Shown piece after piece: positions 45,301 through 56,045 of a stretch of 64,000 bases of DNA. Below the pieces are notes generated by a model. The model worked only from the letters and a program-made list of their open reading frames with translations. It had not been told where the DNA came from and ran no database searches. Positions within the stretch are counted from its first letter, which is position 1, and every line of letters starts with the position of its first letter. Source of the stretch: Artemia franciscana (taxonomy: Eukaryota; Arthropoda; Branchiopoda; Anostraca; Artemiidae); contig NC_088868.1 of the NCBI RefSeq assembly GCF_032884065.1, forward strand, positions 2,475,043-2,539,042, read 5' to 3'. The position numbers and the translations under genes are program-made.

Positions 45301-48300
45301 TTCATAGAAACCATATACGACCCCGGACATAACTTATAACGCTTTCCCCCGGGCCTTGGGGGTTGTGTTTACTCCGGAGTTTTTGTTTTCTAGTTTTTGA
45401 AATAATTTAAAAAAAAAGACAGTCTAAAAATTTGTTTCGGATGGGTTTGGGGGAGAAATGGCTGGGGGGAGGGTAGTTGTCCTCCCACCCATTTTGACTC
45501 TTAGAAAGTGACTTAGAACTTTCAATTTCCAATCCAATGACCCGTCTATGAATTTTATACGAGTACCCCTTCTATAATAGCCATATATGCCCCCGGGGTA
45601 TAACTTAGAACGCCTGCCCGAGGGCCCTGGGGTTTGTATCGACACCGTAGTTTTTTATTACCTGACCTTAGAACTATTTTTCACAAAGTGGTAATCCCAT
45701 AATTTGCATCGGATGGGTTTGGAAAAAAAGGGCTAGGGGGCTAGTTGCCCTCGGATCTCTTTTGTCTCTTAAAATGTGAGCTAGAACTTTCTATTCCAAC
45801 CAAATGAGACCATTCTGGAGTTTATACGAGTAGTCCCTTCTTAAGAATCACATATGTCCCCAGGGCATAACTCACAACGCCTGCTCCACGCCCTGGAGGT
45901 TTGTGTCGACACCTGAGTTTTGTTATCTGACTTTTGAACTATTTTTAACAAAATGGCAATCTTAAAATTTTTATTGGATGTATTTGGAGAAAGAAGGGTG
46001 TGGGGGGCTAGCTGTCCTCCAATCTCTTTTGACTCTCAAAAACTAAACTGGAACTTTCAATTTCATATCAAAAACTAAACTGGAAAGTTTTTACGAGCAT
46101 CCCTTCCATAAGAACCATATAAGCCCCAAGGGCATAGCTCACAACGCCTGCCCCTGGGCCCTGGTGGGTGGTGTCGACACTGGAGTCCCTGGGCTCTGTG
46201 GGGTGGTGTTGACACTGATTTTTTGTTATATGATCTTTGAACTAATTTAAAAAGAATAGCTGTCTCAAAATTATTATCTCATGGGTTTGAGAAAAAAAAG
46301 GCTTGGAGGGTGGGGGGGGCTAGTTGCCCTCTGATCTCTTTTGGCTCTTAAAAGTGAACTATAGCTTTTAATTTCCAATCAGATAAGCCCTCTTTGAAGT
46401 TTATACGAATATTCCTTCCTTATGGACTGTATATACCACCAGGGCATAGCTTTCAACGCGTGCCCCTGGGCCCTGGGGGGTCTTGATGACACCGGAGTTT
46501 TCGTTATAAGATCCCTGAACTATTTTCAGCAAAATGACTATCTCAAAACTGTTATTAGATGCTTTTGAGGTAAAAGGGCCTGGGGGCGCTAGATACCCCC
46601 TGATCTCTTTTGACTCTTAAAAAGAGGACTTGAACTTCTGATTTCCAATAGAATGAGTCCCTTCTGGAATTTTTGCGACAACGCCTTGCATTTGCAGTGT
46701 CTCTTTGAAAAAACAATATATAATAAATAAATAATAAAACATTTGAGCCATATGGCCTTTGATGTAGTCAATGCTATAGCGTTGCCTCTTGTACAATTTA
46801 GGAAAGATGTAAGGTAAGTTTTTTACTATGTTCTGGTCTCACAATTTTATTAATGAAAACATTATATCTAATTAATCTGTAATACCATGCAAAGGAAAGT
46901 TATAACTATCGGTAATAATACCATGTCTGGAAAAATAACTATCGGGGAAAATGTTTGTAACAAGAATACGTTTTGCATTGAAAGAATTCAATTGTATTGA
47001 ATATTTGTTTATCTGATCGCTGGACAATGTCATTGAAAATGGCTATCTGAAAATATTGATTGGGTACGTTTGGGGAAAAGAGGGCGTGCGAGGGGGATTT
47101 AGTTTCCGTCCAATCACTTTCCTCCTGATGAAGGAAACAGAGAGTTATATTTTCAATCAAATGAGCAAACTCCAAATTTCAAACGGTCACCTTTTCCGTA
47201 AAAACCTTGTATACTCCTGGGGCATAATCTACAGCCCTTGCCCCGAGTTTTGGTGGGTTGTGTCCACCCCATAAACGTTTTTTTAATGTTTGGATTGTTT
47301 TGAACAAAATGGCTTTCTTCAAATTTCTATCAAATCCATCTGGTGAAAACGGGCGTTAGGGGGGGGGGAGGGTTTGCCGTCCGATAACTTTTGATTTAAA
47401 AATGAACTAGAACTTTCAATTTTCAATCAAATAAGCCCCATCAAAACTATTAAAAATCCCTCCTTTCTTAAAAGCTTGACGTACCGCAAAGGCATAATTC
47501 ACAAGCTTTTCGGCTTTTTTTTTTGGGGGGGGGGGGCTGTCGATCAAAATTTCGATCAGATGCATTTGAGGAAATATAGGTGTGATGGATGTTGCTCCCG
47601 ATCACTTTTTGACTCTTAAAAAGGTGAACTAGAACATTAAATTTTCAGTCAAACAAGCCTCCTCAAAAGCTTACACGACCATCCCTTTCATGAAAATCCT
47701 GTATGTCCTTGGGGTGTGACTTGCATCCCATACCCTCGGGCTCTTGGGGGCAGTGTCTGTCCCAACGTTTTATTTACATGATCTTTGGACTATTTCAAAA
47801 ACTGCTCTCAAAAATTTGATCGGATACTTTTTGGGGAAAGAGGGTGCGGAAAGGGGGGGGGGGTAACTGCCCTCAGATCACTTTTGACTTGTAAAAAGGG
47901 AGCTAGAACTCTCGATTTTCCATCAAATGTGTCCCCCTCCGAAATTCATACGACTAGCCCTTCCACCAAAACCTTATATGACACCGTGCATAACATAGAA
48001 CACTTCCCCCGGACCCTGAGGGGTTGTGTTGACCCAAAAAATTTTATCATCTTATTTTTGAACTATTTTGAACAAAATGGCTATCTCAAACTATCGATCG
48101 GATAGATTTGGGGGGAAAAAAAGTTCGGAGGCGCGAGAGTCATTGTACCCTCCGATCACCTTTGACTCTTGAAAGTGGAACTAAAACTTTCAATTTCCAA
48201 TCGAATAAGTCCTTCTGGAGTTTTTCCGACCAACCCTTCAATAAAAGCCTAATATGCCTTGGAGCTTAACTTGCAACACTTGTACCCAGGCTTTGGGGGT

Positions 48301-48530
48301 TTGTGTTAGCCCCAGAGTATTGTTATCTGATATTTGAAGTATTTTAACAAAATGGCTATCTCAAAATCTTGATCGAACTCACTTGGGAAAAAAGGACATG
48401 GAGGGAAGGGGCTAGTTGCCCTCTGATCACTTTTGACTCTTAAAATAGGCACTAAAACTTCTAATTTCCAATTGAATTAGCCCCCCTCGAAGTTTTTACC
48501 ATCACCCCTTCCATATGAAATGCGTCTGGG
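42400..48530 (+). repeat. TR1 tandem array 2, large (~22 units of ~275 bp)
   Basis: The longest TR1 array. Anchors of the AACAAAATGGCTATCTCAAAATTT type occur near 42485, 42755, 42955, 43225, 43505, 43790, 44055, 44325, 44595, 44880, 45150, 45420, 45680, 45950, 46250, 46530, 47035, 47300, 47800, 48070 and 48350. Units between ~44 and 46.6 kb form a more similar subset, with GGATGGGTTTG and GATCTCTTTTGACTCTTAAAAAGTGAACTAGAACTTTCAATTTCC, suggesting a recent local expansion. Each unit carries a G-run (up to ~18 G at 42427-42442). About 340 bp of unrelated AT-rich DNA (46690-47030) interrupts it. No genes. Confidence 0.92.
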
Positions 48531-48734
48531 AAAAAAATAATAATGAAATATTAAAACCTAAATGCCTTTCATATAGAAACGAAAAACCAAATAAGAATTA
48601 TATTGCTAATTAGGCAGAGCTAGTCTAAATAAGCTAGAATTTTGAATATTTTTCTTGGCTTAGGGAAGTGAACACAGAAGGTAATATGTATATTATTTCG
48701 CATATATAACCTAGGTTAGCCCAGGCTAGTCTTC
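48531..48734. other. Short AT-rich spacer
   Basis: Nothing recognised between the TR1 array and the MITE. Confidence 0.4.
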
Positions 48735-48737
48735 TTA

Positions 48738-49183
48738 CCCCTGGTTCCCACTGCTACAATTTTCGCGTAAAATCCTGCGACATGCGACAAACGACACAAA
48801 TCTTGCGACAAAGGACACAAAACCATTCGTTTTGCTGCAATGTGGGATGCGTTGAATAATTTCAACTCATACGGCAAATCGCGTGCGTTGTAAACAGATA
48901 AAGTGCAATAGCCTTTTTCTAAATTTGGCTTAACACTCTTATTGCTTCTGTAGAACCAGTGGCGTCCACAAGTTTTTTTTGGATGACCACTTATTTGATA
49001 GGTGATAATTCCAGGGACTAATGGCCCATTCTTCTGCTAACACTCTCATTTGGCTCAACACTCCATTGCTTCAGTCTGAGAACCTGATTTGAGTTCTTCT
49101 AGAGTTCGTTGCAGCGACGCAAAAGTCTGCGTTCAACCAGAAAAAAATCGTGTCGGGATTGATGCAGCAGTTGGAACCAGGGG
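48738..49183. mobile_element. MITE, PIF/Harbinger-like, 446 bp
   Basis: Terminal inverted repeats start CCCCTGGTTCCCACTGCT at the left and, on the reverse strand, CCCCTGGTTCCAACTGCT at the right. Both ends are flanked by the trinucleotide TTA (48735-48737 and 49184-49186). A 3 bp TWA duplication is the hallmark of PIF/Harbinger elements. No open frame, so a non-autonomous copy. Internal sequence has repeated GCGACA.GCGACAAA motifs. Confidence 0.8.
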
Positions 49184-49211
49184 TTAATAGTTTTCGCGCT
49201 TTAAGCCATTT

Positions 49212-50894
49212 TCAAACAGTTCGTCGTAACGAACTGTAGTGAGGAGTGACCCAGCTCAATAGTAACCGAAATTATAAAAAATTGGGATTTGTGTGTCAAT
49301 AGTTACGTATAAAGAATCGCATTTTAATGCTGATTTTAAATATATCAGTTTCATCAAGTTTAGTCTTACCCACCAAAAGTTACGAAACAGAGAAAATTTG
49401 CCATATTTTGGAAAATAAGAGGAAACACCCCCTAAAAGTCATACAATCTTAACGAAAATCACACCATCAGATTCAGCGTATCAGACAACTCTAATATAGA
49501 ACTTTCAAGCTTTTATCTACAAAAATGTGGAATTTCACAATTTTTGCCAGAAAACAGATCACGGATGGGTGTTTATTTGTTTTTTGGTTTTTTGTTGTTG
49601 TTTTTTTCCCCATGGGTGATCATATAGACTCAGTGATCTTAGAATGTCACAAGAGGGCTCATTCTAACAGAAATGGAAAGTTCTAGTGCCCTTTTTAAGT
49701 GACCAAAAAATGGAGGGCACCTGGCCCCCCACCCGTGCTCATTTTTCCTCCAAAGTCACTGGATCAAAATCCTGAGATAGCCATTTTATTCACCATAGTC
49801 GAAAAACCTATTAAGTTATGTCTTACTCCTCCACAGTCTCCGTGGGAGGGGCTGCAAGTAACAAACTTTGACCAGTGTTTATATATAGTATTGGTTATTG
49901 GGAAGTGTACAAACGTTTTCAGGGGGATTTTTTGGTGTGGGGGGGATGAAGAAATTGAGGAGGGTTACGTGAGAGGATCTTTCCATTGAGGAATTTGTCA
50001 TGGAGGAAGAGAATTTCAATGAAGGGGGCGCAGGATTTTCTAGCATTATTTAAAAAAATGAAAAAATAAATATGAAAAGTTTTTTCAACTGAAAGTAAGG
50101 AGCAGCAGCATTAAAAATCAAAACGAACAGCAATTATTATGCATATGAGGGGTTCACATCCTCGTAATACCTCGCTCTTTACGCTAAAGTATTTTCAACT
50201 ATTTATTCTACGGACTTTGTGACTCAGGGGTCATTCTTAAGGATTTGGGACAAAATTCAAGCTTTAAAGTAAAGAGTGAGGTATTGACGAGTGGGTGAAC
50301 CCTCTCATATATGTAATTAAAGAATACGAATATAGAAGTTCATTACGTAAGTTAAGTCGTAAGTTACGTATATTTTTTACTAATGAAAACGTTCGTAAAA
50401 AATTTAAAGTTCTAGTTGCCTTTTTAAGTATAAAAAATCTGTAGGGCAACTAGGCCTCCTCCCCCACTCCTTTTTCTCAAAATCTTCCGATTGAAACTAT
50501 GAAAAAGCCATTTAGCCAAAAAAATTAAAATTAAAATTATGTTTTAATTATTTAGGTGCGGAGAGCCAAAATCAAAACATGCATTAATTCAAATACGTTC
50601 AAAAATTAAATAAAAAACAAGTTTTTTTAACTGAAAGTAATGAGCGACATTAAAACTTAAAACGAACAGAAATTACTCCGCATATGAAAAGGGATTTTCC
50701 TCCTCAAAATCCCGCTTTACGCTAAAGTTTTTTACTGTTTTAAAAAGTTAAGTTAAGAGAAATAGTCAAACTTTAGCGTAAAGAGCGGGGCGTTGAGGAG
50801 GAAAAGCACCTTTTATATACGGAGTAACTTCTGTTCGTTTTAAGTTTTAATGTCGCTCCTTACTTTCAGTTAAAAAACTTGTTTTTTATGTAAT
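49212..50894 (+). mobile_element. F1 dispersed element, copy 4
   Basis: The left end TCAAACAGTTCGTCGTAACG then GTAGTGAGGAGTGACCC carries the terminal hairpin with one loop change. Internal TR1-like modules lie near 49670-49810 and 50400-50520, and the CTCGCTCTTTACGC inverted pair near 50160-50285. The terminal palindrome is at 50605-50894, ending ATGTAAT. A short frame (49699-49989) is conserved in position with other F1 copies only because the DNA is. Confidence 0.88.
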
Positions 50895-51374
50895 GCTTTA
50901 CAAAAAGCGCATCAGTGTGAACCGAATGATTCTGCAGTCTCATATTTGTGGAAGAATTGAAGAAAACTTACATAAGCTTAATTGGATAACATATTGCTGA
51001 AATTGTGACGAGTTTTCTGACGATCCAGTTTCCCAAGGTAAAGAGTCTTAGGAAGTTATATTATGCTAGTAGCCTGGAAGAGGTTATCATTAAAAAAAAG
51101 AAATAAACTAGATTTACTCTCCCCTGAAATTTAGGAAAATATATAGGCCTACATAAAAAGGTACTTTTGATGTCTTGCAAAGGGGTTAAGGTAGGAAAGT
51201 GAAAACTTTCAGGGATGGATCTACAGACAAAACGATGTCCAGAAAAGGTAGCCTATGATCTTTTGACTATCTTCAACAAGATAGCAATGCCTAAATTTGA
51301 TTGGAACCATTTGGAAAATGGAGGGCAGGATGGGGGTGTTAGTTGCCCTTTGATCTCTTTTGAAATCTTAAAAA
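50895..51374. other. No gene recognised
   Basis: Includes an ACTTACATAAG...CCCAAG|GTAAAG stretch near 50965-51045 that superficially resembles an exon with a donor, but no acceptor or protein similarity supports it. Confidence 0.3.
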
Positions 51375-51545
51375 TATAGCCTAGGGTAGAATTCTAGTTA
51401 ATTGACTTCTTGCTATCTTGGAAAGGGTTTAGGTTAGAAAAATGAAACTTTCAGGGATGAAGCTATAGACTAAAGTATGTCCTGGGAAGGTATTTTGAAG
51501 TAACTACCTCCACTCCTTCTCCCTCTAGAGGCCCCTGACCTTTGA
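51375..51545 (+). repeat. F3 family, partial extra arm
   Basis: Repeats the centre-proximal part of the palindrome that follows: AGTTAATTGACTTCTTGCTATCTTGG, GGGTTTAGGTTAG, AATGAAACTTTCAGGGATG, AAAGTATGTCC and CTTCTCCCTCTAGAGG. Confidence 0.85.
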
Positions 51546-51677
51546 TGACCTTAAAAAATAGCCTATGTGTGTTATAAAAGTGAAACCTTGAAAAATAGAT
51601 CTTCTGCTTAATTAAAGTACAACAAAATTGTTTTCAGCTTCATAACTTTGCTTAATTCCATTTTATAAGGTTTTAAA

Positions 51678-52385
51678 TATATGCAAATACATTTCCTAAA
51701 TTTTGAAAAAAAAACATTGATATGGCTCAAAATTCTACTCAAATAACAGGAATTGCATTTTCATAACCAAAGGCAGAGAAAAAGCAACTAGTAACTGAAA
51801 ATTAAGGTAAAATGTTGTTTTGTCCAAAATTCCAATAGGTATAGACCTGTCATGTAGGTAAATTTCAGGGCCCTCTAGAGGGAGAAGGAGTAGAGGTGGG
51901 TACTTTAAAATACCTTCTTGGGACATACTTTAGCCTGTAGACCCATCCATGAAAGTTTCATTTTCCTAACCTAAACCATTTCCGAGATAGCAAGAAGTCA
52001 ATTAATTAGAATTTTACCTAGCCTAGGCCTACTAGAACTTGTAGATAAAATTCTAGTTAATTGACTTCTTGCTATCTTGAATAGGGTTTAGGTTAGGAAA
52101 ATGAAACTTTCAGAGATGGGTCTACAGGCTAAAGTATGTCCCAGGAAGATATTTTAAAGTACCCACCTCTACTCTTTCTCCCTCTAGAGGGCCCTGAAAT
52201 TTGCCTACATGACAGGTCTATACCTATTGAAATTTTAACAAAACCAACATTTTACCTTAATTTTCAGTTACTAGTTGCTTTTTCTCTGCCTTTAGTTCTG
52301 AAAATGAAATTCCTGTTATTTGAGTTGAATTTTGAGCCATATCAATGTTTTTTTTCTTCAAAATTTAGGAAATGTATTTGCATAT
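51678..52385. repeat. F3 palindrome (~350 bp arms)
   Basis: The left arm 51678-52029 and right arm 52036-52385 are reverse complements along their full length. The outer edges read ATATGCAAATACATTTCCTAA and its complement; the inner arms read CAAGAAGTCAATTAATTAGAA and TTCTAGTTAATTGACTTCTT. The loop is only a few bases. Short mirrored frames (51926-51735 minus, 52136-52582 plus) are a consequence of the symmetry. It may be a foldback transposon or an inverted duplication. Confidence 0.88.
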
Positions 52386-52869
52386 TTTTATTTTTCAAAC
52401 TTAGCCATTATTACTCTACTTGTCAGCATGATTATAAATTATATCCAACAAAACCACTGAAAAAAATTGCTCAATTTTTCTTTGCAGAAAAAAGCAGAAA
52501 AAATTCTCCTTTTTGCATTTTTGTGTCCCTGGGCATAGAAACAAACAAATATTTAACTAAAAAAATTTCTTCCAACTATTAAATAAAATATAAGGTGGTC
52601 TTTGGTAGAGACCACTTTGACACATATGTAGAAAAAGCTTCACTCCTGGTAAAAAGAACTAAATCAGTTCTTTGTGTAGTTCATGCATAATGGAACTTGT
52701 GCAAACTGAACAGTGCTGTTTTATGCAATGGGGCTCAATCTTTTAACTATATTGAGCATATCTTCTTGAAGTACCCTGAACAGGTAAGTACTTTGATTGA
52801 TCTAATCTCTTTTCTTGATGAACTTAAGGCTTGAATTCAGGACTTAAATCCTAATTTCTGGATAGCTAA

Positions 52870-54300
52870 CCTCTCTCACCCTTGCACAAATAACTTCCAA
52901 CTTGTATTAATGATGATGCAACATCTAAAGTCCTTCAACATCATCTTGTTAGCATCTGCTATAGTTAATAACTTGAACAAGAAAAGGGCAGTAACTGTTT
53001 TAGTGTCAACAAAGTGCCATGTATACAGTGCCACCACTTTCTTCATTTTCTGTCTATTGTATAGAGATACTTCCACACATGTCTTGTTCAACACAGCTTT
53101 GTCAATGCAGCCCATAAACTTGTTGTACTGAGCAACCACATTTGGTCATGTAACATGGGTGACAGTTCTATCTTTCTGCTTCCTACTGACCTGTGTCACT
53201 TTTCTTCCTTTATGAATCATTGAAAGAAGGTGTATGCATTGTTTATGCCTCCATCATACACAATGGATTCTATACAACCTCACAGCATAGTCCAAATCAC
53301 TTTGTCCCACCTCTTTCTCAGCTTTTAGTTTGAGTAGACCTTTATGGTTTGCACAAACTGTACCACAGCAGTAGATCTTGTTGTTCTTCAGTTTTTTCAT
53401 GAAGTTACTGAACTGAAGAAATTGTCAAAATAAATGTGATAACTTTTGCCTTCTAATCCTTTCCTAAGATCTATAATTACTTGTTCTCCAAATCCACACT
53501 TTGTAGTGTCAGCTAACTTATCAGTGTAGACCTGAGAATTGCAAAAAAAGGTGCATTTATGCTCTGACCCAGATGTTGTAGCCTTGTTTTATGGGCTTCA
53601 TATGTATATACTGTTTGAAAACAATCCATTCTTTGAATTTTACTATGCTTTTGTTGACAGCCTGCTCTTTGGTAGACTTGTAAGTCCTTAGAAAGCTTGA
53701 GCATAGTTTGCCATTCAGAGGTTTGATCTTGTAGAGCTTGTCATAGTTGTTACCTCCTTTCTGTTGTAAAATCAAATTGTCATTGACATGAATATTAACA
53801 AGAAGCCAGATGAAACAGCTTATATTTATCATCCCAGAGATGTAATTATCTCTGAGTTCATTGTAATTTGACCAGAAATCTTGATAAGATGGTGCTATCT
53901 TGACACCCATTTAAGAATGTTAATTGATAAAAAATTTCGTTTCATTTCAAGTAGTTGGGGTTATTAAATCATATATTTCTCAGTAGCATACAAGTTTGTT
54001 TGAAATATGATGTGATCAATCAGATCAAGATCAAACAGCTCAAGGAAAAAATCAATAAGATTATGTAAAGCTTCTATTCCAATGGGCCCTTTGGACTTGG
54101 TGAAGGGTTTGACATCTTTGACTTAAAATTTCTTGTTCAACTTCTTCACTGACTCCAAGGGGAAGGGGAAGGAAACTGGAAGGTCTGGCAGCCAATCATC
54201 AGCATCATTCTCTGATGACATTTCAAGTTCAGATTCTGGATCTGAAGGTATGTCATCAAATAAGTCTGAAATATCCTTTGTCCACAAAGGACAGTGTGCT
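52870..54300 (-). pseudogene. piggyBac-type transposase (broken)
   Basis: From high to low: an acidic N-terminal region (ESELEMSSENDADDWLPD), GPIGIEALHNLIDFFLELFD.DLIDHIIFQTN..A (~54090-53985), then a 117-codon frame 53910-53557. That frame reads MGVKIAPSYQDFWS, LRDNYISGMINISCFIWLL, LHVND-like VHVNDN, YDKLYKIKPL and TKEQAVNKSIVKFK, followed by MKPIKQGYNIWVRA. Further on are a damaged DNFFSS region (~53430) and the C-terminal YNKFMGCIDKA...WHFVDTKTVTALFLFKLL (53139-52960). All are landmarks of the piggyBac DDE transposase, which moves DNA at TTAA sites. The first catalytic Asp normally in A-V-D-E-S reads Asn (AVNKS). Stops and frameshifts are scattered throughout. Confidence 0.85.
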
Positions 54301-54778
54301 ATAATGATTTAGCTGAAAACAAGCAAATTTAATTTGAGATTTTATATGCTGGACCTGGTTTTGTAGAAATTGCTTGAGTTTCATTTTTTTGTTGAGCTGC
54401 AGAAGTGGTCTCAAACCAATCCAGAAAAAAGAAACAATTTTTAGCATATGTTGCAAAATGGTCATTGGGGATATTTAATATCTCCTTATTGTGCTTCATA
54501 TCTGAAACTGTGATGCTACTAACATTTACTCTACTATACAAAGAACAAATTGGCAAAAGAATAAAATTGAAGATGCTACACTTACCAAGTATTTTGAAAT
54601 TTCTTACTTTTTCTTAAAAAACAAGCATGTGGTCCCATCAAAATACTGAGCTATGCCTCACTGGGTGTAAATTAGGCTGCCCATAAAATTTTGCCCATCA
54701 GTTAGCATTGCTAGGCATATGCTAGACCATTGCTTTCATATTTTAACCACCTGCAGTTCATGGAAAAAAATATGAAAA

Positions 54779-54818
54779 GGTGGTTTCACTGAGGAACTAC
54801 TTTGTTGGAAAGGGTTAA
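54779..54818 (-). repeat. piggyBac terminal repeat and TTAA target
   Basis: The reverse complement reads CCCTTTCCAACAAAGTAGTT immediately next to TTAA at 54815-54818. CCC(T)-rich tips next to TTAA are typical for piggyBac ends. The matching left end was not found. The sequence beyond TTAA (AGAATTGGGACA..) is F1, which has CTTAAAGAATTGGGAC in other copies, so the target was an F1-derived sequence. Confidence 0.6.
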
Positions 54819-56045
54819 AGAATTGGGACATAATTCAAACTTTAGTGTAAAGAGCAAGGAGGCAACCCCTTTCATATACATAGTAATTTCTGTTTGTTGT
54901 ATATATGCTTCCCAATAATTAACAATATGTGTAAACAATGGGCAATCCCAACCAGATCCAGTGTCATTGGGGGGAGTTGAGGGGGAACTGGAAATTTTGG
55001 AAAATGCTTTGAGTGGAGAGATCAGGATGAAACTTGGTGGGAAGAATAAGTACAATTCCTAGATACATGATTGAAATAACCAATTCAGATCCGCTCTCTT
55101 TGGGGGAGTTGGGGGGGGGGGGACCTAATTTGGTGATTTGGAAAAATTAGAAAAAATGAGGTATTTTCAACTTGCAAATGGGTGATTGCATCCTAATGAA
55201 ATCTGATTTTTGGAAAGAGCTGATGTCTCAGAGCTCTTATTTTAAATCCTGACTGGATCTGGTGATATTGCGGGAGTTGGAGGAAGAAACCAGAAATCAT
55301 GGAAAACACAGAGTGGAGAGATTGTGATGATACTTTGTGGGAAGAATAAGCACAGTCCTAGATACATGCTTGAAATAACCAGACTGGATTGGCTCTCTTT
55401 GGGGAATTTGGGGGGAGGGGAGGGGTTAATTTGGAAAAATTAGAAAAAATGTCTAAATTTTAACTTATGAACAGAAAATCAGATCTTAATAAAATTTGGT
55501 ATCTAGAAGGGTCTTGTGCTTCAGAGCTCTGGTGACATTGAACACGCTTAGAGTAGAGAAATCGGGATGAAACTTGGTGGGTAGAACAAGCAAATGTCAC
55601 AGATACATGATTGACGTAGCTGTACTGGATCCACTTTCTTTGGGGGAGTTAGGGGGTGGGGTTCAGTGCTTTGGCGAGTTTGGTGCTTCTGGATGTGCTA
55701 GGACAATGGAAATTGATTGGCATGTCCGGGAGCTTCACAAATGGACTTAATAAAGTCGTTTTCCCTGATTAGACCATTTGGGGGGGGGGCTGAAGGGAGA
55801 GGAAAAAGTAGAAAAAAATGAGGTATTTATAACTTACAAGTGGGTGATTGGATCTTAATGAATTTATTTTGAAGGACCTTGTGACTGAGAACTCTTATTT
55901 TAAATCCCGACCGGCATTAAGCCTTTGATTTTCCTTTTAAATCAATCTATTGATTCCTAGAATTTTGCTAGAGCTCATACCATATGAGCTCTTGGCTCGT
56001 CCGGCCTCGTCACAGGTGCCATATGAGCTCTTAGCTCTTGTTGAA
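54819..56045 (-). repeat. F1 remnant followed by TR2 array (reverse orientation)
   Basis: 54819-54945 is a deletion derivative of F1 (AGAATTGGGACATAATTCAAAC, AAAGAGCAAGG, TTTCATATACATAGTAATTTCTG). From 54945 to 56045 there are about four TR2 units on the minus strand: CCAGATCCAGTGTCATTGGG, GGGATGAAACTTGGTGGG, TTTGGGGGAGTT, TTAATGAAATTTG. They end with GAGCTCATACCATATGAGCT and CCTCGTCACAGGTGCCATAT, which correspond to the left end of the 14.6 kb element. No genes. Confidence 0.85.

Noticed and set aside
49699..49989. 96-codon frame in F1 copy 4
   Set aside because: Same explanation as the other F1 frames: G-rich module translated by chance.
50965..51050. Exon-like stretch ending CCCAAG|GTAAAG
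   Set aside because: No acceptor, no open frame of length and no protein similarity.
52136..52582. 148-codon plus-strand frame
   Set aside because: Mirror of a minus-strand frame at 51926-51735 because of the F3 palindrome; low-complexity Leu/Phe-rich translation.
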